A stretch of 64,000 nt of DNA from JBGLNJ01 sp041300525. Its GTDB lineage: Bacteria; Chloroflexota; Anaerolineae; Fen-1058. Of this stretch, positions 1 through 9,522 are shown piece after piece (the first letter of the stretch is position 1; each line of letters opens with the position of its first letter). The stretch is from positions 2,790,001 to 2,854,000 of the forward strand of contig JBGLNJ010000001.1 of assembly GCA_041300525.1 (NCBI GenBank), given 5' to 3'. The position numbers and the translations under genes are program-made. A model generated the notes under the pieces. It did not search any database. It worked only from the letters and a program-made list of their open reading frames with translations, and was not told where the DNA came from.

Positions 1-1428
1 CGCCGTCCTTTTAATGTAATTCGCGAGTACGTCTTACGGTTTTCCAGAGAGCGAGATTGCATAGTGGACCCGTTTGGAGGCTCCGGCGTTACCGCCATTG
101 AAGCTTTTCTCGAGAACAGAACGGCTATCCACAACGATATAAATCCCCTCGCTAATTTCATTGCTCAAGGCATCGCAGGCCTTGCGGAAGGAAAGGCCAG
201 CGATTACAAGGAAACCTTGGAGCGATTGAAGGCTGTTTGTCAATCCGAGATCACCGAGATACAACAAAGCGACGCGCCACACCTCGATCAAATACTCCGA
301 TCTTTGCCTATTCCAGACAATGTGCGCCTTCCCACGAGTTCGGACGTAGAATCTTATCTCGATCTGTTTACACCACGACAATTGGCATCGCTCGCGTTGC
401 TCAAAGTCAAAATTGATGAAATTCCAGACTCGCCCAGCAGAAACGGAATGCTACTGGCTTGGTCGGCTACACTGGCAAAATTGAACAGAACATTTTTATC
501 AGCTGAAGGTCGGGCGGCGTCACGAGGAGGGTCGAGCATATTTAGTATTTATCGCTACAAGATTGCCAAAGAACCAGTCGAGTTGCCGGCATGGCCCACT
601 TTCGAAGAGAGAGCTCGCAACGTGATCGCCGCCAAGCAGGAAATTGACCATGCTATTGAACTCAAAAACACAACCGGCGGGTGGTTCGGTTCATTCGAGG
701 CCCGCAACCAAGACATCCAAGATCTCAGCGAGCAACTGAAAGGGAAGGTTGATTACATCTTCACGGATCCGCCGTATGGTGGGCACATATCGTATATGGA
801 TCTCTCCGTTCTATGGAACCATTGGCTTGGCCTGACGCCAAGCCAAGCAGTCAAGCAAAAAGAGATTATCGTCGGCGGCGAGTTGCAACACACCGAGGAA
901 GAGTATATAGAACGCCTCCGGAACAGCATACGCGCCTGCATTCGCATGTTGAAGAACGAGCGATGGCTTTCGGTAGTCTTTCAGCACTGGAACGTTGCGT
1001 ACTTTGAAGCAATACTCTCGGCTGCCGCAGAATCGGGGGCAGAACTAGAAGCAGCTGTCGCCCAAGTGGGTGATCCAATTTGGTCAATGCACAAGAAGAA
1101 GAATAAAGAAGCAGTTCTTGCCGGGGAAATGATTTTGACTTTCCACAAAACCGGCGCAAGGCGACATTATGAAAAAAGGAATGAATTCGACTTGGCCGAG
1201 ACAATCCGCAGGATTTTGTCGAGCTCGGATTCCAATACGGTCTACGGAGAGTATTTGTTCAATCGAGTCATCATTGATGCATGGCACAAGGGAGCCATTG
1301 GTTCTCTTACTATCACCAAAGACGAATTCACACAGGTGATAGAAAGCCTGGGTTGGCATTACGATCCACAGCGCCATTATTGGTCCAATGGAGACAAAGT
1401 ACAAGCTTCACTCTTTGACAATCTCTGA
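1..1428 (+). CDS. DNA methyltransferase, amino-methylating type (5' end outside window)
   Basis: The frame is open from the first base, so the true start lies outside the window. The SAM-binding motif DPFGGSG is near residue 22 of the visible part and the catalytic motif DPPYGG near residue 256. This order and the DPPY type are typical of N6-adenine or N4-cytosine DNA methyltransferases. About 190 residues of less conserved sequence separate the two motifs, and the last 150 residues may form the target-recognition and C-terminal part. No restriction endonuclease gene is visible beside it, so it may belong to a restriction system cut off by the window edge, or be an orphan. Codon use and GC content look lower than in the following genes, which would fit an acquired gene. 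The methyltransferase function is fairly sure; the target base is not known. Confidence 0.8.
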   Translation, partial: RRPFNVIREYVLRFSRERDCIVDPFGGSGVTAIEAFLENRTAIHNDINPLANFIAQGIAGLAEGKASDYKETLERLKAVCQSEITEIQQSDAPHLDQILRSLPIPDNVRLPTSSDVESYLDLFTPRQLASLALLKVKIDEIPDSPSRNGMLLAWSATLAKLNRTFLSAEGRAASRGGSSIFSIYRYKIAKEPVELPAWPTFEERARNVIAAKQEIDHAIELKNTTGGWFGSFEARNQDIQDLSEQLKGKVDYIFTDPPYGGHISYMDLSVLWNHWLGLTPSQAVKQKEIIVGGELQHTEEEYIERLRNSIRACIRMLKNERWLSVVFQHWNVAYFEAILSAAAESGAELEAAVAQVGDPIWSMHKKKNKEAVLAGEMILTFHKTGARRHYEKRNEFDLAETIRRILSSSDSNTVYGEYLFNRVIIDAWHKGAIGSLTITKDEFTQVIESLGWHYDPQRHYWSNGDKVQASLFDNL

Positions 1429-1497
1429 CCGGGATGACGATTTTGTCGGCCTCGCCCTCATCTACTTCTTAGAGCATGTCTGAATAGTTGTTGCTTT

Positions 1498-1534
1498 CCC
1501 TCATCCCCAGCCCTTCTTCCAGGGGGAGAAGGGA
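1498..1534. repeat. G/C-tract mini-repeat (ccctcatcccc...gggg type)
   Basis: A pyrimidine-rich half (ccctcatccccagccctt) is followed by a purine-rich half (agggggagaaggg), giving an imperfect hairpin. Similar C-run/G-run units occur inside genes at 31633-31696 and 55651-55697. The intergenic stretch 1429-1796 holds this repeat, the dyad at 1552-1586 and nothing else I can recognise. Confidence 0.5.
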
Positions 1535-1551
1535 GAGCAGTATCAAGAACC

Positions 1552-1586
1552 TTGTGTAAATTCGTTCCCCGGCAATTTACACACAA
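1552..1586. repeat. Imperfect inverted repeat
   Basis: ttgtgtaaatt is answered by aatttacacacaa across an 11-base loop. It lies downstream of the methyltransferase gene and could act as a weak terminator, but no clear T-run follows. A second tiny dyad (gattat-cgaa-ataatc) lies near 1650. Confidence 0.3.
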
Positions 1587-1796
1587 CTCGGCATACGGCC
1601 AAGGCCAGCCAATGCCGTGTTCACGCGGGATTGCCAAATCCGCCGCGAGCGATTATCGAAATAATCAGTTAAGGTGCAACAACGGCGAGCATGGCGGCGA
1701 AACCGAGAACTGAACCGCCCTGGGGTCGGGGATGACCCGGCCGAGACAGGGGCGGTTCCTAAAAACTGTAAGACACATCATGCAAGGAGGCGCACA

Positions 1797-4700
1797 ATGA
1801 AGCACCCTATCCGCAAGTGGTTTGTTCTCTTGCCGCTGTTCCTGGGGCTGATGGGAGTTATTCTGGTTACCCGTTTTGCCGCCCGAGCCACGCCCGCGCT
1901 CAGACCTCTCGCCAATCCTCCCTGGGCGACCAACGTCCAGGTCAACGTGATCTCGGCCGGCACATCCCTACAAGATACGCCTCCGGCTCTGGCCGCCTCA
2001 CGCGTGACCAACGACCTTTACGCCGCGTGGCCCAGCTACAGCAGCACTGGCTATGCGGATGTGTACCTCGCTCGCTCGACCGATGGCGGGCAAACCTGGG
2101 GCACGCCGCGCCAAGTCAATGCAGCCGATCACTGGATAGACTCGGGCGAGTCACCCGCCATCGCCGTGTCCGGCACGCTCACCGTTCACGCGGTCTGGCG
2201 CGGCACACCTTCCATGTACCTCGAGACCCTCTTTTACAACCGCTCGACCGATGGCGGGCAAACCTGGGGAACCGACCTGAACCTGATTCAGCGTCACCAC
2301 TATTCCGATGGCGGTATCGACTCGCCAGACCTGGCAACGGATCAGCAGGGGCGGCTGTACGTGGCCTGGGCCACGAGCAATGCTTTCCCCGCCAACTACC
2401 TCGGCTTGGCTCGCTCGTCGGATGCGGGCAACTCTTGGATAACGCCCACAGATTCTATCATCACCAGCACGCTGGGCGTGGGCCAGCCGGCGCTGGCGGT
2501 GGACGTGACGGGCACGCTGCACCTGGCCTGGGAAGAGATCACGTCAGCCTGGCCCGACCCCAACGGCCGCCAGGCCTGCTATGCGCGCTCTTCCAACAAC
2601 GGCCAGACGTGGACGGATCGCCAGTGCATCGGCAGCGCGCCAACGACGACCACACTGCAAACCAACCCGGATGTCGCGGTGGATCCGTTCAACGGGCGAG
2701 TGCACGCCGTCTGGCAAGACGACCGTTCCGGCGCGTATCAAATCTATCATGTCTCGTCCGGCGATGGCGGCGTCTCGTGGGGGACGCCCGCGCGCGTCAG
2801 CGGCGTGTTTACGCCGACGACTGAGCCGGCGGTCAGCATCGTGGCGGACGGCGTGGTATACGTCGTCTGGCAAGATGGGCATAACGGGGACGACGACATT
2901 TACTATGCTCGCTCGACCGATGGCGGCCAGACCTGGAGCGCGGCGGGCCGGGTCAATGGCGACAGTGGCAGCCAGCCGCAGCGCCACCCCGCCCTCGCCG
3001 CCGCCTCGGATGGCCCGCGCGTGGCCTGGAACGATTTTCGCAATAGCCAGGCGGACATTTATGCGACCTCGCTCGTCAGCACGTGCGCCGTGCCACTCAC
3101 CGGCATCCGCGTGAGCGGCGGCTCGGTCATCACGCCAGACATTGCCCTGGCCTTGACCGCCGTCATCACGCCCTCCAACGCCACGCTGCCGGTGTCTTAC
3201 AACTGGTCGCCGGTTCCCTCCTCTGGGCAGGGGATGTCGCAGACCAGCTACGTCTGGTCCGTGCCGGGGCATTACACGGTGACGGCCGGCGCGTCAAACT
3301 GCGGTGGAACCTTTTCCGCCGAACACGAGGTCGAGGTGTTATGCCTGGCGCCGCTGACCGCCGCAAGCCTTCAAGGGCCGGCGGTCATCACGGCCGGGAC
3401 GCCGTTCGTATTCAACGCGACGGTCACGCCGACAACACCGAGTTCGCCTGTAACATACGCGTGGTCGCCAACGCCGGCCTCCGGGCAAGGCACGCTGCAA
3501 GCGCACTATGTGTGGCAGGACGTGGGCGCGCGCGTCGTCACCTTCACCGCCGTCAACTGCGGCGGCACGTTCGCCGTCGGTCAGGCCGTCACGGTGCGCG
3601 ATGACGTTTCGCCCACATACACCAGCTTTGCCCCGTCAGGCTGGGTGACGACGACGCAGACGCCCGATGTGAGTGTGCTGGTGACGGACGCGGAATCGGG
3701 GCTGAACGTATCGAGCGGGCAATACGCCGCCTCGACGGATGGCGGCGTGGGTTGGAGCGGCTGGTCGAGCGCGGCAGTTTCCGGCGCGAACTATGTGACC
3801 TCGCCGCAGACGATGGCGGTCAGCGCGCTGCCCTTTGGACACGATACGGACAGCACTCACCAGTACCTCGTCCGTTTCCGCATCAGCGATATGGCGGGAC
3901 ACGTGAGCGCCAGCTCGAACTATACGGTGAGTATTGACACCGCGCCGCCCACCAATCCAAGCGTGATTGTCAACGGGCCGACGAGTGCCTGGATCACCCA
4001 GACCAGCCTGGCTGTGACGTTGACCGACGCCGCCGATCTTGCGTCCGGCGTTGCGGGCTATCTGACCTATTGGAGCCAGAGCGCCGGCACGGTGCCCGGC
4101 CCCGGTTGGAGCGGCGCGGTCTTTGCGACGGCGACGAGCTTTTCTTCCACCGTGCCGAGCGATGGCAAGGACTGGTACTTGCACGTCCGCGCGGTGGATG
4201 CTGCCGGCAACTGGGCCACCGATGCAACCCATGCTGGCCCGTACTGGTTCGACACTACACCGCCCACCGACGTGACCTACACTACGAGCAATCCGCCGCA
4301 AGGCGGGTCCTGGCATCACAACACGCTCTATGTGCGCTGGTCGGGCGGAACGGACTATGTCAGCAAGTCAGGCGGCTATGCTTATGTGTGGGATAGCGCG
4401 CCCGTCTCCACGCCCGCCCCCATCACACAGACGATGGGGACGAGCGTGCTCAGCCCGGCCTTGCCGGATGGGACGTACTATTTTCACATTCGCGCGCGCG
4501 ATGTGGCGGGCAACTGGACGCCCACGGCGCACTGGGGCCCGTTCAAGATTGACACGACTGTGCCCGGCCCGGTGACGATTCTCTTCAGCAGCCCGACGAC
4601 CAACACCTGGAGCACCGACAATACGATTCAGGTCACGTGGGCGCCCGTGGGCGCAACCGACCTTGCCGGTTACGCTTTCGAGTGGACGCGGCACGCGCTA

Positions 4701-5723
4701 TGGTCGGCGCACTATACCACCGACACTGTGGCGACGACGGCGACGAGCGCGCCGCTGGATGACGGGCTGTGGTATTTTCATATCATGGCGCGCGACGAGG
4801 CGGGCAACTGGGGGCCGATCACGCACTATGGCCCGTTCAAGGTTGACACGCACGCGCCGACCAATCCAACGCCGTACGCCAACCATGCCCCGCAGTCCTG
4901 GTCGTGGAATCCCGTCATCACCGAAACGTGGAGCGGCGCGAGCGATGGCGCCTTTGGCAGCGGCGTATACGGCTATTCGTTTGTTTGGGACGCCTCACCC
5001 TCGACACTGCCGCCCGCTACGGTCAATACGACAAGTACCGCGACCAGCCGGACGTTGAGCGATGGGACATGGTATTTCCACATCCGCACGCGAGACGTAG
5101 CCGGGCTGTGGGCCGCCACTGCCGCGCAGCATGGGCCGTTCAAGATTGATGGCAACTCACCGTCCAACCCCACGTCCTTTACTTCGGACCACACGCCGGG
5201 CGATTGGTCTGACCAGAGCCAAGTCACAGTCTCGTGGAGTGGCGCAGCGGATGGCAGCGGCAGCGGCGTGGACGGCTACTCGGTCGTGTGGGACGACAAG
5301 GCCGGCACGCTGCCGCCGACGACGCAAGTCAGCACCTATGGCAACACGTCCACCAAAGACTTGTTCCTGGGCAGTAACTGGTATATCCACATCCTCACAC
5401 GGGACAAGGTGGGCAACTGGGCCACGACGGCGGCGCACTATGGGCCGTTCTACATTGATTTTTCGACGCCGCATTGCACCACCGTTTCGCCCTACTCTTC
5501 ATCGAGCCGCACTTTTACCCTGCAATGGTCAGGCCAGAGCGCCTGGTCGGGCGTGGCCGGCTTTGACGTGGCTTTTCGAGATTTCACCACCGGCTCCAAC
5601 TGGCAAGTCTGGCAATCGAACGTCACTTTCCCCTCCGCCGATTTCACGGGCGAGGACGGCCACGTGTACGAGTTTCGCTGCCGGGCCAGGAGCAACTCGG
5701 GCGTCGTGGAAGAGGACAAAAGA
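1797..5723 (+). CDS. Secreted Asp-box (sialidase/BNR-like) and Ig-repeat protein, 3' end replaced
   Basis: Start ATG 1797 is chosen because a strong AGGAGG lies at 1784-1789 and a basic-hydrophobic signal segment follows (residues 8-27). Six Asp-box repeats of the form S-x-D-x-G-x-T/S-W occur near residues 93, 149, 207, 264, 320 and 372, which predicts a sialidase-like propeller. Two PKD-like modules with YxWSP and CGGTF motifs follow, then about six Ig/FN3-like modules of roughly 90 residues ending in W(Y/H)FHIRxRDxAGxW and GPFKID motifs. No catalytic sialidase arginine triad is evident, so an adhesin or carbohydrate-binding surface protein is as likely as an enzyme. The frame does not stop after the last module but runs straight into GlnE near 5715, so the natural C-terminus is missing. 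Confidence 0.7.
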
Positions 5724-8700
5724 GTGGAAACACTTTCGGTTGACGAACACTATCGCGACCTGTTGAACGGGCCGTTGAGCGATGCCGCGATACACGAACG
5801 GCTCTCGCCCATCGGCTTTGCCGATGGGCGAGCGGCCTACGCTTGCCTGCAACGCATGGCTGGCGATTCTCAGCAAAAGCTGGCGCTGGCCGATGCGCTG
5901 CCCCACCTATTGAGGACGCTGACCGGCGCGGCCAGCCCTGACCGGGCGATGGTCAACCTGGAGCGCTTTGCGGGCAGCGCCCCTGACCGGCTGGCGCTGT
6001 TCTATTACCTGGCGAGCAATCCACGCGCTGTCGAGATACTGATCACGCTGTTTGCGGGCAGCCAGTTTCTCACCGAAATCTTGCTGCGCCACCCCGAATA
6101 CTTTTCGCGGTTGACGGAGCACAAACACCTCGCGCGCCACAAAAGCGCGGAGCAGTTCTACGTGGAAGCGCAAGCGGCTATCACTCCGCCGGGAGAGGTC
6201 GCTCGCCAACTCGACGCCCTCCGCCGTTTCCAGCGCCTCGAACTGATGCGCATCGGCGCGTGCGATTTGCTCGAGCTGTTCGATCTGCCGGCCGTGACCC
6301 TGCAGCTCTCCAATCTGGCCGATAGCCTGGTGCGAGTTTGCCTCGACATCGCCTCCGGGCAGTCGGGCACGAGACTGGATGGCTTTGCCGTGATCGCGCT
6401 GGGCAAGCTGGGCGGCCAAGAGCTGAATTACAGCTCGGACATTGACCTGTTGTTCCTGGCCGAGTCGGATGCCTTTGCTCATCGGAGATTGGGCGAGCGA
6501 TTGATCGAGGCGTTGGCGAGCGTGACTTCGGAGGGTTTCCTCTACCGCGTGGACATGCGACTGCGCCCGTGGGGACAGGTGGGCGCGCTGGTCAATTCGC
6601 TCGACGGGTACATGGCTTACCTGGGCCGGCACGCGCGCTTGTGGGAAAAGCAAGCGCTCCTCAAAGCGCGGGCGATTGCGGGCGACGCAACGGTGGGAGA
6701 CGAATTCCTGCGACGAGCCGACGCGCTGCCGTTCGACTCTAGCGCCGAAACCGTGCGCGAACAGGTGCATGCGATGAAGCAACGCACCGAAGCTCACCTG
6801 CGCCAACAGGGGCGCGACTGGGGCGAGGTCAAGTTGGGCGAAGGCTCGATCCGCGACATTGAATTTGTCGCCCAATATCTGCAACTGGCGCACGGCGCGC
6901 CACAGCCCGACATTCGCAGCCGCAACACGCTCGACGCGTTGGCGCGCCTGTCCGCTCACGGACGGCTGGGGACGGGCGAACATCGCGTGCTGGTGGAGGG
7001 TTATATCTTTTTGCGGACGATTGAGCACCACCTGCAAATGATGCACTATCGGCAAACCGATACGCTGCCCACTGAGCCTGAGGCGCTCGCGCACCTCGCC
7101 CGGCGATTGGGCTTTCGAGGCGAGGCGGCAGGCAGCCAGTTCCTCGCGCGATACCAGCAACACTGCGCCGCAGTCCGCGCCGTCTACCTGCGGCACATAG
7201 GGAGTAAAGCGATGCTAACACCAGCCGACTCGCCTGCCTTGTCCCCGGCCGCCGACGTCGGGCGACACCTGGCGCGCATGGACCCTTCTTACTCGACGGC
7301 CTTTAGCGGGCAGGACATTCAACGTCACGCGGCGCTGGCGGAGCAGCTCGACGCCGATCATCTGGTCGAGGTGGATGCCGCGATGCTCGACGACGGGCGC
7401 TGGCGTGTCACCCTCGTCGGCTATGATTATCCGGGCGAGCTTGCCTTGATCTGCGGGCTGCTGTTCGCTTATGGCTTTAACATCAGCGCCGGAGACGTTT
7501 TCACCTACGAGCCGATTGCCAGTCCGCCGCCGACGACTGTTACTGCACGCGGTTCGTTACGACACGCGCCGCCGCCGGCGCGTCGCGACCTGCGACGGAA
7601 AATCGTAGACGTTTTTACCGTGCGCCCGGTGCAACCCATTGCGGCGGACATCTGGGTGCGCTATGCCGACGATTTGTCTGCCCTGTTGCGGTTGGTGCAC
7701 ACCGGGCAGCAGCGTGAGGCGCAAGGCGAGCTAGTCAAGCGCGCGGCGATCTCTTTGCGTGAAATGACGGGCGGCCCAACCACGCTCTATCCGATTGACA
7801 TTGAAATTGACAACACCGCTTCCGCGCGCTATACCGTGCTGCATATTGACGCGCCCGACACCATCGGCTTCCTGTACGAGTTCACCAGCGCGCTCGCGAT
7901 CAATCGCATTTACATCGCGCGCGTGGTGGTTGAATCGGTCGGCAATCGCGTACACGACACGCTCTACGTCACCAACGCGGACGGGCAGAAAATCACCGCG
8001 CCCGACAAGCAGCGTGAGCTGCGCGCGGCGACCGTCCTCATCAAACACTTTACTCACTTGCTCCCCCATTCGCCGAACCCGGAATCTGCCCTGTTGCACT
8101 TTCGCGAGTTGATCGGGCAACTGTTCAGTCGCCCCGACTGGCCCGACGAGCTTGCCTCGCTCGAACGCCCCGAAGTGCTCGACGCGCTCGCGCAGTTGCT
8201 CGGCGTGAGCGATTTTCTCTGGGACGATTTCCTCCGAATGCAGCACACCAATTTATTTCCTGTGGTGCGCGACGTAGACGCGCTGGCAGCGACCAAGTCC
8301 AAAGAGCATCTCTGCGCCGAACTGGAATCCTCTTTGCGTCCGGCGGTTGTAGGGCAAGTTGCCAACTTGCCCTACGACGGCGCGGCATGGCGCGCGGCGC
8401 TCAATGCCTTCAAAGACCGCGAGCTGTTTCGCGTGGACATGCGGCACATTTTGGGGCACATTGCCGAGTTTGGGCAGTTTTCAGAAGAGCTCACCGACCT
8501 GGCCGAAGTCGTCGTAGAAGCGGCCGGCAGACTCTGCATTGAGGAGCTGCACGCACAATTCGGCTCGCCATGCCTTGAAGACGGACGGCCTTGTCCGTTG
8601 AGTGTCTGCGCGCTCGGCAAATGCGGCGGGCGCGAGTTGGGGTTCGCTTCCGACATCGAGTTGATGTTGATCTATGCCGGAAACGGCAAAACCGCAGGGC

Positions 8701-9443
8701 CTAACGTGATCGCCACGTCAGAGTTTTACGAAAAAGTGGCGCAGACGTTCGCGGTGGCTATCCGGGCGAAGCAAGCGGGCATCTTTCAAGTGGACTTGCA
8801 GTTGCGCCCTTACGGCAAAGCCGGCAGCATGGCCGTGTCGCTGGACGCTTTTCGCCGTTATTTTGCGCTGAATGGCCCGGCCTGGGATTATGAGCGGCAA
8901 GCCCTCGTCAAGCTGCGCCCGATTGCGGGCGATGCGCCGTTAGGTCAGCAGGTGATAGGGCTGCGCGACACATTCGTCTACAATGGCGAGCCGTTCGACG
9001 TTACCGCCATGCGCGCCATGCGTGAGCGGCAGATCCGGCATCTCGTCACGGGCGGCACGATCAACGCCAAGTACAGCCCGGGCGGATTGGTGGACGCCGA
9101 ATACCTGGCGCAAGGCTTGCAAATCACGCACGGGCATCGCAATCCCGGCTTGCGCTTGACCAACACTCGCGAGGCGATGGCCGCCTTGGCGGCGGCGGGG
9201 ATTCTTTCGCCGCAAGATTACACACGGCTGCGCAAGGCGCACACTTTTCTGCGCTGGTTGATTGACGCGCTGCGCGTGGTGCGCGGCAACACGCAAGACC
9301 TGACAGTTCCCCCCGCCGAGAGCGAAGAGTTTGCGTTCCTGGCCCGCCGCTTGCGCTATGGCAGCGACGTGGCGACGTTGCGCGAGGATTTGATACGACA
9401 CACGGCTTGCGTGCGAGAGCTTTGCGCGCAGTTGTTGGGGTGA
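5724..9443 (+). CDS. glnE: Glutamine synthetase adenylyltransferase with ACT-like middle region
   Basis: Two nucleotidyltransferase modules are visible: GKLGGQELNYSSDIDLLFL near residue 226 and GKCGGRELGFASDIELMLIY near residue 965, each followed by the helical domain with the R(P)xG signatures of GlnE. In the family these modules remove and add AMP on glutamine synthetase according to nitrogen status. The second metal motif is D-I-E instead of D-x-D. Between the modules (about residues 559-760) lies a region resembling the ACT domains of GlnD, with phrases such as VTLVGYDYPGEL and HIDAPDTIGFLYEF. The frame is open from the upstream Ig protein; I propose GTG 5724 as start because AGAGGA lies seven bases upstream. 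A 1239-residue product exceeds the usual 950-1000. It may instead be expressed as a read-through fusion. Confidence 0.85.
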   Translation: METLSVDEHYRDLLNGPLSDAAIHERLSPIGFADGRAAYACLQRMAGDSQQKLALADALPHLLRTLTGAASPDRAMVNLERFAGSAPDRLALFYYLASNPRAVEILITLFAGSQFLTEILLRHPEYFSRLTEHKHLARHKSAEQFYVEAQAAITPPGEVARQLDALRRFQRLELMRIGACDLLELFDLPAVTLQLSNLADSLVRVCLDIASGQSGTRLDGFAVIALGKLGGQELNYSSDIDLLFLAESDAFAHRRLGERLIEALASVTSEGFLYRVDMRLRPWGQVGALVNSLDGYMAYLGRHARLWEKQALLKARAIAGDATVGDEFLRRADALPFDSSAETVREQVHAMKQRTEAHLRQQGRDWGEVKLGEGSIRDIEFVAQYLQLAHGAPQPDIRSRNTLDALARLSAHGRLGTGEHRVLVEGYIFLRTIEHHLQMMHYRQTDTLPTEPEALAHLARRLGFRGEAAGSQFLARYQQHCAAVRAVYLRHIGSKAMLTPADSPALSPAADVGRHLARMDPSYSTAFSGQDIQRHAALAEQLDADHLVEVDAAMLDDGRWRVTLVGYDYPGELALICGLLFAYGFNISAGDVFTYEPIASPPPTTVTARGSLRHAPPPARRDLRRKIVDVFTVRPVQPIAADIWVRYADDLSALLRLVHTGQQREAQGELVKRAAISLREMTGGPTTLYPIDIEIDNTASARYTVLHIDAPDTIGFLYEFTSALAINRIYIARVVVESVGNRVHDTLYVTNADGQKITAPDKQRELRAATVLIKHFTHLLPHSPNPESALLHFRELIGQLFSRPDWPDELASLERPEVLDALAQLLGVSDFLWDDFLRMQHTNLFPVVRDVDALAATKSKEHLCAELESSLRPAVVGQVANLPYDGAAWRAALNAFKDRELFRVDMRHILGHIAEFGQFSEELTDLAEVVVEAAGRLCIEELHAQFGSPCLEDGRPCPLSVCALGKCGGRELGFASDIELMLIYAGNGKTAGPNVIATSEFYEKVAQTFAVAIRAKQAGIFQVDLQLRPYGKAGSMAVSLDAFRRYFALNGPAWDYERQALVKLRPIAGDAPLGQQVIGLRDTFVYNGEPFDVTAMRAMRERQIRHLVTGGTINAKYSPGGLVDAEYLAQGLQITHGHRNPGLRLTNTREAMAALAAAGILSPQDYTRLRKAHTFLRWLIDALRVVRGNTQDLTVPPAESEEFAFLARRLRYGSDVATLREDLIRHTACVRELCAQLLG
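8349..8375. repeat. 27-bp palindrome inside glnE
   Basis: Arms gtagggcaagttg and caacttgccctac are exact inverse complements around one central base. The unit lies in frame inside glnE and is translated as VGQVANLPYD, sequence that interrupts an otherwise GlnE-like segment. A sister copy is at 37792-37818. Confidence 0.85.
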
Positions 9444-9448
9444 TAGAT

Positions 9449-9510
9449 CCGCGAATTACGCGAATGAACACGAATAAAAAAGAATTAGCGGAGATTCGCG
9501 CGATTCGCGG
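9449..9510. repeat. 17-bp-arm hairpin repeat, copy 1
   Basis: ccgcgaattacgcgaat at 9449-9465 is answered at 9494-9510 by its inverse complement with two mismatches. It fills the gap between the convergent glnE and obg genes, so it may serve as a terminator. A second copy, split by a mobile element, is at 22867-23049. Confidence 0.7.
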
Positions 9511-9522
9511 AAGAAAAAACGG

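Noticed and set aside
5907..7196. Long minus-strand open frame opposite glnE
   Set aside because: Low-complexity composition and full overlap with conserved GlnE sequence.
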